A model generated the notes under the pieces. The model saw only the letters and a list, made by a program, of their open reading frames with translations, searched no databases and was not told the DNA's origin. From Cymbidium sinense (lineage: Eukaryota > Streptophyta > Magnoliopsida > Asparagales > Orchidaceae), in NCBI GenBank assembly GCA_021442155.1, contig CM038214.1:53414514-53478513 (forward strand): DNA of 64,000 nt, written 5' to 3'. Shown here in pieces: positions 12,090 to 38,601 of the stretch; within the stretch, counting starts at the first letter, position 1, and every line of letters starts with the position of its first letter. The position numbers were made by a program, and so were the translations under genes.

Positions 12090-13290
12090 GAGAGTATGTT
12101 ATGAATCCCATATAGGACAAATACCCCTTTTTCATGCAACAAATCAGCAAGGGATATGAGCTGAAATAAATTATGTTGGAAGCCTATTTGATCAAATGTA
12201 AGGTAATAGATCAAACATAGACTTAAGCCTTTTCATTGAAAATATGATACGCATATTATTTTGGCCAAAAAAACCCTTTTATGTCACAAATCAGCAAGGG
12301 TATAGTGAAATAAATTATGTTAAGCCTATTTGATCAAATGTAAGGTAATAGACCAAACATAGACTTAAGCCTTTTCATTGGAAATATGATATGCATATTA
12401 TTTTGGCCAAAACTCCCCTTTTATGTCAAATCAGGGGTATAGGCTGAAATAAATTATGTTTGAAGCCTATTTGATCAAATTTAAGATAATAGACCAAACA
12501 TAGACTTAAGCCTTTTCATTGGAAATATGATATGCATATTATTTTGGCCAAAAACCCTCATTTTATGTCACAAATCTGCAAGTGTATAGGGCTGAAATAA
12601 ATTATGTTGGAAGCCTATTTGATCAAATGTAAGGTAATAGACCAAACATAGACTTAAGCCTTTTCATTGGAAATATGATATGCATATTATTTTGGCCAAA
12701 AACTCCCCTTTTATGTCACAAATCAGCAAGGGTATAGGCTAAAATAAATTATGTTGAAAACCTATTTGATCAAATGTAAGGTAATAGACCAAACATAGAC
12801 TTAAGTCTTTTCATTGGAAATATGATATGCATATTATTTTGGCCAAAAAACCCCCCTTTTATGTCACAAATCAGCAAGGGTAGGGCTGAAATAAATTATG
12901 TTGGAGGCCCATTTGATCAATCATGAAGTAATGGGCCTAAAGTAGACTTCGGCATTTGTTTTAGGCTAAGAAACCCTTTCTCTATGTGGCAGATCAGCAA
13001 ACATAAAGGGGTTGAAATGAATCATTTTGAAGCTCATATGATCAAATATAAAGTAATGGGCCTAGAATGAATTTAGACACTTGATTTGGGCTAAGAACCC
13101 TTTCTCTATATGGCAAATCAAACATAAGAAATAAATCAGAAACTCATATGATAAATATAAAGTAATGGGCCTAGAATGAATTTAGGCACTTGATTTGCTA
13201 AGAACCCTTTCTCTATGTGGCAAATCAGAAACATAAAGGGTTGAAATAAATCATTTTTTGAAGGCCATATGATCAATCACCCATTTTTCT
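12090..13290. repeat. Tandem array II in copy A (about 145-bp units)
   Basis: Units contain 'CAAATCAGCAAGGGTATAGG', 'AGCCTATTTGATCAAATG' and 'TGCATATTATTTTGGCC'. The TTTGATCAA core falls at 12187, 12329, 12470, 12618, 12765 and 12912 (spacing 141-148). Two or three shorter, diverged units follow to about 13290 ('GGGCTAAGAACCCTTTCTC'). The array is absent from copy B. Confidence 0.85.
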
Positions 13291-13653
13291 CTTCATAAAG
13301 GGGAGGAGAAGACAAAGATATGAGTAGATGTCATATGTCATTTAAAAGAGGCAAGTGGGTTAATTAAAATCTACCTCCTTCACATGCAAGCTCATGACAA
13401 ATGGGGCACAAGTACCCATTAAATTTTATTAAAAAAAAAGGCAAGAAAGAGTTTATTTCCCCATTAAATCCATTTCTCTTTTTTTTATGGCATTAAAGGA
13501 AGTGATAATGATGCACAAGGGCATGCCACATGCCCATGCATGTACATGTGATATGACAAATGACGTGAATTTAGATGATTCCCTTGCATGCAACTTATGA
13601 CAAGGTACCATATGTGTCGACGCCATAAGATAGATGAAAAGGAAGGATAAGCC

Positions 13654-13661
13654 TATAAATA
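13654..13661 (+). promoter_or_regulatory. TATA-box-like site inside copy A
   Basis: TATAAATA is followed about 30 bases downstream by a C/T-rich stretch, then a leader and a possible donor 'GTAAGTTCTC' near 13780. This is the only promoter-like layout I see on the plus strand of the repeat. It is a motif match only, and no transcript or reading frame downstream supports it. Confidence 0.25.
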
Positions 13662-14214
13662 AGAGAGGATTCCCCTTTCACAAAATCCCTACATTTCCTA
13701 CTCTCCTTTTCTCCTTTATACCACAAGTTTAAGTTTTTTCAATCTTGCAAAAGGGTTAAGTTGTGCCACATAGACTTGTAAGTTCTCTTTCTAACTTAAT
13801 AATTTTTTATTTGGATATCTTCATGATATATGTCATGTCATATGGTAGATTTAATTTATTCCATATGTGTTTGTTTCATGTTTTCACTATGTCCCATGGA
13901 TGTATGTAAATCATGGTGGGAATGACAAGTAAAGTAGGGGAGGTAACTATATTTGAACACATATCTAATGTGTATTTCATAACATGTCAAGCTAAATAGA
14001 ATCCTAAGGTGAGCATTACACAATGCATGTCATAATAGTCAAATAAGGAAATAGTTTGCATGATATAAAAATTCAACACATAAGCATTTATATTAACCAC
14101 TTTATGTCATACTTGCTATAAATAAGATAACTTTCATGATATAGAGATTGAAGCATAAGTATTCATATATGACATAAAAAAAATTTTAAGCCAACATAAC
14201 AACTTAAGCATTTC

Positions 14215-14985
14215 ATCCCTTTCTTTCTATCTTTTCTTTTTTTTTTCTTTACAAATTTTGGCAGTCTCTCGGCATCATCCCCTCAAAAGGGGCTACTTGA
14301 GTCTTCCCACCACGAAAGGCGTGTATGGTGGTGTCGTGAGACCGATCAAATATATTTGCCGAGAAAGTGTATGAGTTAGCATAGATAACAAGTTTCCTAC
14401 CATGTTGGAGAAACATGAGTAGATACTTATAGTAATAAATTTAAAGCTTGCATTTATATATATAAAAAAAAGTTGCTTGCATATATTTAATTAAGAGCAA
14501 AATAATCAAAATTTACAACTGCCTCCCGGCTCTCCCCCCTCATGTGGGGGTTGTCATGAGAAACTGGGCCTGCCCACCATGCCAAGAAAGGCATGTATGG
14601 GTGGATGTCATGAGACACCACGACCAAAATTTTGATAGCATAGTATTTCCCTATCAAGTTGGAGAACATTAGTAGGTACTTATAGTAATAAATTTAAAGC
14701 TTGCATTTGTATATGAACAAAAAGAAAGCTACTTGCATGTATATTTGATTAGGAGCATAATAATCAAAATTTACAATGCCTCCCGGTTCTCCTCCCACAT
14801 GTGGGGGTTTCCATGAGAGACTGGGCCTACCCACCATGCCAAGAAAGGCATGTATGGGTGGATGTCGTGAGACACCACGGCCAAAATTTTGATAGCATAT
14901 CATTTCCCTACCATGTTGGAGAACATTAGTAGGTACTTATATCACAAATTTCAAGCTTGCAGTTGCATGTGAATATGTTTGCATA
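14215..14985. repeat. Tandem array III in copy A (three about 257-bp units)
   Basis: The units start near 14263, 14520 and 14777. Each includes a GC-rich block with 'CCACCATGCCAAGAAAGGCA' or its variant and 'GGTGGATGTCGTGAGACACC', then 'ATTAGTAGGTACTTATA'. Copy B has a related block at 30430-30560 ('CACGCCAAGAAGACGTGTAT', 'GTCGTGAGACACCG') followed by its own roughly 100-bp repeats to about 30850. Confidence 0.75.
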
Positions 14986-16429
14986 TATACTTAAACAAGA
15001 TAATATTTGCTGAGCATTGCATTGGAACCAAAGTAAGTTCATGAAAGCAATATATATATTGAACATTTGCTGAAAATATGACGAAAATCTGAAATTAATC
15101 TTAAAAATGAATCTCCCTTCACATTTTGACTTTCATAATAGCAACTAGTCATGCAATGAAGTAAGGTAACCCTTCCTTTCAATTTTAGATTTCAGCATAT
15201 AGGTGAGAGAAATATAGAATCTTCCATGTGGTCTAGGATCTATGTCACATAACACCTCAAATCCCTCCCTTACTTTCAGATTTTAGTATGAAATGAAAGA
15301 AGCATGGCGTATGTAACCATACAATACTTGGAAATCTTTCTTTCAATTTCAGATTTCAACTTACATATGAAAGAGGCATGCTATATATAATTCCCTTCAT
15401 AGGAAACCAATTAAAACAAAGTAGAAGCATGAAATTCATAGGAGAACAGCAAGCAATGTAATATTGGGCCATACATCCTTTTTTTTATCACATTTCCATA
15501 CTATTAAATAACAAACTGATTGATTTCCTCTCTAATAAAAATATTTTCAGCATGCATCATGCCTTTAGAAAGGCAAATCAATGGGTTTCCCCTCAGGTAA
15601 AAAAAGTTTCAGCAATTCAAAGGAGACAAATATAAATCATACTTTGCCCCATGATAGTTGTTTGAAAGTAATGTTTGATTTTGCAAATCATAAGATGAAA
15701 TAACTAACTTCATTTAGTAGATATAAATCTGAATTTTCAATCCAACAAAGATATTTGCTTGCATAATAACATGATTTAGCTAATACATTCCCTAGACATT
15801 GCCAAATGGTAGAGAAGAGCCAAATAGAAATGAGAAAAATCTCATGGGAATCACAACCCCACTTTATCATTTCAAGCCAACATCAACATAGGATTAAACC
15901 CATGAGTAATACAAATATCTTTGCTCTCTTTTCCTTCTTCCCCAAATCAAGAGAAAGAAACAAGCATTACACATCAATGACCAAAGTAAGTTTTCAAAGA
16001 TGACATCATATAAGCTAATGAGATTAGGATTTCATTATCACAACATGCTTTCATAATTCAAGAGCAAGAAAAAAGCATAAAATAGTATATCATGTATGAT
16101 TTCAGCCTCCAAATACTCATGGGTAGCAAATCAATTCATTTTTTCCTTAGGTAACAATATTTTCAGCATGCATCATGCCTTTAGACAACAAAATGATCTA
16201 ATTCCCTCTTAGGTAAAACCAATTTCAGCTATATGCAGAAATTTTTTTAGCAAGTAACCTCACAAAAAGCCATGAATAATAGCAATAAAATGAGATTTGG
16301 GCCATACATCATCCCAAATCTCTAGAGGAAACTTTCAACACAATCCCAAGCATAAGATATAGCATTTTAAACGAAACCCTAACTTCCAAAGGAACTCAAA
16401 TGCATAAGAATAAGCTTAGGGTTAGAGAA

Positions 16430-16850
16430 ACGACACAGGTGTTGAGCGCTAAGAAAAGAGAGGAAAAGGGTTTCTTGCTGCAAAGGGACCGTCCTGTTTC
16501 GTCGGTTCTTCTATCTGAATGAGGAAAGGAAGAAGGAAGAGAAAGAAAAGAGTCATAGAGAGCTTTCTTCAAGAAAGTGAGAGACTTTAGGAAACAAGAA
16601 GGAGCTCAAAGAGAGGGAGGATCGTGTGTCCAACAAACGAGAGGAGCCGATCCGAAGGGAGTCATGAAAGCAAGAAACATGAGAATGAGAGAGAGGAGAG
16701 TCACAGAGGAAGAGCCAGAGGAGCACGGATGAGAAAATGCTGTGAATGAGGTCAACGAGGCTGTGTGAGAGATATCCCTTTGCCGCTCGATAAGCTACTC
16801 GGTTTCCTCTGATTGGTTGCCTAAACGGCAACTAATAGGAAATAACGGCC
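16430..16850 (-). promoter_or_regulatory. GC-richer leader / putative promoter of copy A
   Basis: On the minus strand an inverted repeat GTTGCC-TAAAC-GGCAAC (about 16815-16831) and a CCAATCAG box precede about 350 bases rich in C and T with many CTCTC runs. Copy B has the same arrangement at 33430-33040 (CCAATTAG, 'CTAAACGGCAACC'). A conserved CCAAT region followed by a pyrimidine-rich leader suggests the transcription start of the repeat on the minus strand. Short open frames here (up to 92 aa) differ between the copies and look non-coding. Confidence 0.4.
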
Positions 16851-17468
16851 GGGTTTTCCTATTGGAGGCTTAGGCGACAGGAATTAGGTTAGGGATTAAT
16901 AGGATTAAAAAGATTAAGCAGCTATTAATCCCTTTAATTATAATTTAATATTAATTTATGTGATATTAATTTATGATAAACCAACAATATGGGTGTCAAT
17001 CTAGATGTTTCCGTTATCAACATCGGCCGAATTTCGCATCGGAAGTCATTTGAGCAAAGTCGGCGGTGGTCGTAGTGAAATTAGATTAAAATTTTGCGAC
17101 GTCGCGCTTGGATTGATCGACGTCCGCGCACATTTTGCCGAATCAATCGTGGAAGACGTCGTTTGATAGGTTTCAATGTTTCGGCGACAATGGCGTGATC
17201 AATTTCACAAACGGAGGCCGTTCGGACGTCGTCAAGGCTTCCCGACTTCGATATGCACGTAATTTCATTAAAAATTTAAATTTAATTATTTGATTGATCA
17301 TTAATTGATTTGACATTTGTTATTTAATTAAATTTGATGCTTTCGACGCATTATGAAGTCGAATTTTTAAATCGAATCGAATTTAATTGATTTCGATCGG
17401 GATTATAGCATTTTAATTTCCACCATATTTATTTAATTTCAAGTGGCACATAGTTGTAGGTCAACACG

Positions 17469-18734
17469 TACTAATAACTTAAATATGATAAACTGATTTT
17501 ATTATTAATATCCAATAAAAAAATATTAGATCTGAATACATTCAAACATTTAAACTGGATAATTATTTTCAATAAACCAAATGACCGCTTATAGAATTTC
17601 GAAAGTCACATATCAAAGCTTAAACTTTGATGACATTTATTAGATTTTATATGTTATGTTATTTATGTTCCATATGTTGTATTATACAATAGTGGATGCA
17701 TTTGCTCATATTTAAGTGTTATATAAGAATTGTGATTGAAATCATGTGACTTCATATGTTAATTGTATGTGTCAGCGTGACACCTAAGCATTCTTTATAC
17801 TCTTGCCTTGTCGCATTAGCATTTAGTATTTAGGGGCGCATTGTTGTTCTGCCTTGGTCGCATTATGTAGCATTTAGTATTTAGGGACAAAGAAGCTAGT
17901 GCATTTAGTGTTTAGGGACAGAGAAGCTAGTGCCTTGATGCTGGCTTATGGAGCTAGTCTGTGGCACATCGGCGTTGGACTGTCGTGCCTTGGTGTTGCG
18001 AAACGATGGGTTCCATTTTTTTTTTCCAATTTTTGATAGTTTTTCTCCCAAGAGACATATCTCTTGGAATATTGTATTTATATAAATACTTATTATAACC
18101 TAATGAATATTTTAGACTTGTTTAATGTGAAGTTTTGAGTGAAAATTTGTTGGATGGAGCTTCGGTAGTCGGTCAATCGAGAGATTCGGCGATCTCTCAT
18201 CATCGTTCTACTTAGGTGAGAAAAACTTCTTCATGTCCCTTTGACTTTGATGAGTGGAAGACTTTGGAGCATTTCTTCTTCTTTCATCCGTTGTGACGTC
18301 TTTTCTCCATGTATCCATCACTTTCAACATTCGACAGATCTAGAAACTAGATGACAGCTAAAGGTCTATATAAAGCAACTGTAGTTTTTTTTTTTTTGTA
18401 AAGATGATTGTAAGTTTATCGTGGGAAAAGTAATTTTTTGAAAATAAAAACTTTCAGTATTATAAATATTTTTATTCTTTAAAAATTTAAAGAATAACTT
18501 TCTCACAACCACTACACTTTAATAGTCTTAGTTCTCAAAAATAATTTTTTATCACAAATTTTTTTAAAACAAATAGTCAAAAGTTAATATTCAAATATAA
18601 TAATGATTACTTTTTTTAATCAGAAAGTTGTATGAAATACATCCTAATAAAAGAATAAAGTAGAAGTTGACTCATCACTGAGGGCATAAATGTATATGTA
18701 CAAAATAGTTTATCTAAGACTATAATTATATTTA
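17469..18734. other. LTR-like debris with short repeats
   Basis: The segment GCATTTAGTATTTAGGG(ACA) is repeated three times at about 17818-17920. Around 18049-18068 lies a perfect inverted repeat CCAAGAGA-CATA-TCTCTTGG, followed by TATATAAATAC near 18080 and a T/C-rich tail to about 18330. This resembles the U3/R part of a plant LTR, but no partner LTR, primer-binding site or coding region is next to it. No gene is seen. Confidence 0.35.
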
Positions 18735-19132
18735 TTTGGTTGCGTGTATTTGGTACAGATTTCAAATGCGATTTTAATTTTGGGTATTTGGTTGCAAGTA
18801 AAGTAAATTTTCAATGTAATGTAATGTATTCCAGATATATTAGAAAAATCATTTTCGGTGTATTTGGAATTCGCTAGATTTGGGCGAATTCCAAATACCT
18901 ATCAAAGTGATGCGGCCGTCGGCCGCTTACCATACGCCGCCTGCCGCCGCCGCCATACCATCGGCCTTGTCGCCACCGGCCGTTCGGACATCAAAACTTT
19001 AGATTCTTTACATTATATTTTTTCAAAACAAAAATAAAGTCATGAATTTGTAAACTTTCAACCAAATAATTATAAAATCATTTTGTTCAATTCATTTTAC
19101 ATTATATCGCATTCCAAATGCAGAACCACAAT
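18735..19132. mobile_element. MITE-like element, copy 2
   Basis: The left terminus TTTGGTTGCGTGTATTTGGT and the right terminus (minus strand) GTGGTTCTGCATTTGGAATG form imperfect inverted repeats. The element is about 400 bp with no coding capacity. The GGTTGC and CATTTGG blocks also match copy 1 at 1-219. Sequence after the right terminus (to about 19208) still matches copy 1, including 'ATGAGCTCCAGCTTTCCTCA'. I saw no convincing target-site duplication. Confidence 0.5.
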
Positions 19133-19227
19133 CTAGATCGATAATGTAAAATGAGCTCCAGCTTTCCTCACAATCTTTCTTTCTTTCTCTTATACAGTTC
19201 TCAAAATTCCATCATCCTCACATATAT

Positions 19228-19330
19228 GCCCACAAACTCCTAGATTCACACACATGCACACAACACACATATACATACATATACACATATCACATATATA
19301 CCCATATATATACATATAAAAAAATATTAA
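19228..19330. repeat. CA/TA-rich microsatellite
   Basis: Imperfect ACACAC / ATATAC / CATACA repeats. Confidence 0.8.
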
Positions 19331-19583
19331 AAGTCTAGAATGAATATATGCTTTTCATATATAATATCTAAAATTTCATATTTATATGCCTAATATTTTT
19401 ATGTATAAATAGATTTATTTTATTTTTTTAAAAATAAATAATACTTATATTTTGTTGTGTGATATCAAAGATTAAGTACTATATATAAATATTAAAAAAT
19501 AAAAATAAAATGATATGTATATAAATTCACTCAATTGTCTTAGCCTCCTATATTTGACATGCCATCAAAAATAGAGTTTGTAA

Positions 19584-19584
19584 A

Positions 19585-19630
<46 letters not shown>
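19584..19630. repeat. (TA)n microsatellite
   Basis: About 23 uninterrupted TA units. Confidence 0.95.
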
Positions 19631-19631
<1 letters not shown>

Positions 19632-20560
19632 AATATTATGTATATAATTATCTCACATAATATTTAAATAATAATGATATTATTATTATATAAATAATAT
19701 AATATATTACAATAATATAAAATAATTAAGCTAAATTTTTATATTAAGCCTAATAAAAATTTAATTAACTAAATAAGTATGAAAAATAAAAAATTTAAAA
19801 ATAGGCATAATCGCCTCTGAATTTATTAATGGCCGACGCAGATTCATAAATGCCACCGCTCAACCGGCCGACCAGTTTGAGCAAATTTTTTTAAAAAATT
19901 TTTTTACGAATCTCAAGATTTTCGTTTCGATCGATCGAGTCGAGTGCAGATCGTTAAAAATATAACAAAATTCTCCACATTTCACGACAAAAATTCCAGG
20001 TCCACAATGTTTTCAAACGCTTGTAAAATTGCGAATTAAAAATTTTGACAACCGCAGATAATATCGACTCATCCAATGTCGAATTGAAACGGTATTTGAA
20101 CGAACCAAATTTCCCACAACTTTCATGCTGACAAAAATTGGCGATTCTAGCCCGGAATGCCGTAGTTTATGCCAAAATTTTAATTATGCATCACAATTTT
20201 TACGAGCGTTTGCAAAACTGCAGCTTACGGGGATGAAATCTTAAATTTTTGTAAACATGAAAGTCGTGGGAAATTTAATTATTTTTCCAACGATACTAAG
20301 CTCACTCGATTCCAACACCGGATGAGTCCAATACGAGCAAAATACTAAGATTGTGTCAAATTATTTTTTTAAATTTAAATGCAAATTTTGCCTTCCGTCC
20401 GTTGCGCGAATCGACACACGATTATATCAGCGCAAGTCGCTCGTTCGATCATCGACTATGCATATTTTTAATTTTTTTTTTTAAACTTATTTAACTAATT
20501 AAAGTTTTAACGAGGTTTAATATAAAAATTTAGTCAAATAATTACTTCGGCATCGCCGCA
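19631..20560. other. Intergenic sequence upstream of the receptor kinase
   Basis: The first part is very AT-rich. From about 19810 to 20470 there is GC-richer, repeat-like non-coding sequence with blocks such as 'GACAACCGCAGATAATATCG'. It is possibly an old LTR fragment, but I cannot classify it and see no coding frame. Confidence 0.4.
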
Positions 20561-20759
20561 CTAAGCCATGATTGCGGGCCGACAACGGGGAAGAAAAAAA
20601 ATAATCAAAGAGGAGAAAAAAAAACCTTTAGGACGGGAACCTTATTGGATTCGGATGATGGATGGGCATAATTCTGACCTTCTGATTAGCCGCGTCACTG
20701 TTCTAGAAGAAAGAAATGAGATTTCTTTTACTGATCTTTCCGATTTGCCTTTCGTTTCT

Positions 20760-21614
20760 CCATGGGGATCATCATTAGGGGCGATTCAGAGGTATTCATT
20801 CACGAGCAACTCTCAACTCAATACTTTTTTTTTGCTTCCAAATCTCTCAACTCAAAACTTCTCCCTCTTCCATCTCATAAAATTGGTAAAAAATTTAATC
20901 TTTATTCGTGTGCTTTGTTCTTTGTTCACTTGGCAATTTAGAGTAAGCTTTTGGTTCTCTTTACTCCGAACCCTGGCTTGATAAGAAGCTCTAGATTTTA
21001 GTAATAGTTATATTGCGCTTTGTGATTTGGGTTTTTGAAATACTGCCAGTATCTTCCTATAAGTTCTGATCTGTCAACGTGATTTGGTTGGGGAAATGCT
21101 GAAAACCTGACAGAGGGTCGGTGTTTGGAGGTTTCTTCTTACTTTATTCATTTTGTTTAATTTTAATTTTTTATTTTATTTTATTTTTTTGCGTTACGCT
21201 GTTCGTTTTTGGTGAGTATATTTATTTATTTGTTAACAGTTTTGTGCTGATAATTGTTTTAATGTTTCTAGAATTTCCGAACTTGTGCTTAAAGTTTAAG
21301 AGATGCTATGGAGATAAATTTTTTTTATTTGTCTACCTAAGTTTCTTTCTTTTGATTGTAATTATTACATTTTTATTTTTTTGCAGATGCTTTCAGAATA
21401 TGAAAGTATATTCTACATCAAACTAATGCAATTATGAGGAATTTGTTGTTTTTGTAGGGGAAATTAGGTCCCCTTAGGCTTGCCATTTTACTTATGCAAA
21501 CCTTCTGTATACATATTTATTTATGCTCAGAAAAAGGCCCCCATTGTTTAGTTTTAGTGTTTAGAGTATCAACTTTCTAAAGTATAGCAAGTTTAGAGCT
21601 TGGGGATTCCAACA
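20760..21614 (+). promoter_or_regulatory. Putative 5' leader region of the CRK gene
   Basis: A weak open frame (20568-20981) and a T-rich frame (21121-21426) are not convincing proteins. A pyrimidine-rich stretch ('CTTCTCCCTCTTCCATC', about 20859) followed by a possible donor 'GGTAAAAAAT', and later acceptors such as 'TTTTTTTGCAG' near 21386, could form a 5'UTR intron. This is inference from motif order only. Confidence 0.25.
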
Positions 21615-38114
<16,500 letters not shown>

Positions 38115-38585
38115 GGTTGCAATTAAACTATACTTTTAATGGTCTGCATTCTTCTGTTTACTTATATTTTTGTTTGACAGGCATAAGGCGTATAGTTTTA
38201 AAGGCTTATACTTATTAGCTGGTTATTATGAATGAGAGTTTATTTGATAAAAAATTATGAATTTGTTCATATTTGGCTCGTGATATTAATTTTTTTTATA
38301 GTTTTATTGATTATTTCTGAAGCATATTTGATGGATTCTAATTATATATTACACGAGTAAAATAAATTTAATATTTATTTGCATTTACATGCTAAAGCAA
38401 AACTTTTTATTTGAATTTGGATTGTGGTCTTTACAAACGAATTGAGATTTCTGACACTTATTTTGTTGAACATGGCGTCTCAAACACGTTAAATTGAATT
38501 TTCTTTAAGACCGTAAAACATATTCTACTTATTTGTTACAATGATGATTCCATGATTTTTTTAAAGAGGTACTGTAGATATAAGG
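38115..38585 (+). other. CRK 3' flank
   Basis: AT-rich 3'UTR-like sequence. AATAAA-like signals occur (for example near 38361). No gene. Confidence 0.5.
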
Positions 38586-38601
38586 ACATTTGCTCTACAG
38601 T
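38586..38601. repeat. Target-site duplication, left
   Basis: ACATTTGCTCTACAGT, identical to 41360-41375. Confidence 0.85.

Larger units (their letters stand above)
8782..17468 (-). mobile_element. Giant non-coding repeat, copy A (8.7 kb; candidate long LTR or LARD)
   Basis: Long blocks align by eye with copy B at 27364-33991. The left end is 'GGATCCAAAATTTGCCACCA' against 'GGATCGAAAATTCACCACCC'. Both contain 'AGATTT' followed by 'TGGTGAG', and later 'TTTATTATTTTAATTTAAA'. The GC-rich leader near 16.8 kb and the right end 'TAGGTCAA' also match. No coding domain is seen in 8.7 kb. The ends begin TG and end ..CAACACG (consensus possibly ..ACACA), which suits an LTR. Copy A abuts the Tat-like minus-strand element exactly where its 5' LTR belongs, but the primer-binding site is not clear. 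Alternative reading: an independent large retrotransposon derivative. The strand is inferred from the leader. Confidence 0.55.

Noticed and set aside
14487..14903. Two similar minus-strand frames ('PIHAFLGMVG')
   Set aside because: Product of the 257-bp tandem repeat; not open in the first unit nor in copy B.
16553..16831. 92-aa minus-strand frame in copy A
   Set aside because: It lies in the CT-rich leader. The matching region of copy B has unrelated frames, so the frame is not conserved.
20568..20981. 137-aa open frame upstream of the CRK gene
   Set aside because: It lacks a conserved motif, and its end is T-rich low-complexity. It lies where a 5' leader is expected. Kept only as a possible leader region.
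21121..21426. 101-aa hydrophobic open frame
   Set aside because: It is made of T-rich sequence (poly-Phe/Leu) in the presumed leader or 5'UTR intron. No start context or family.
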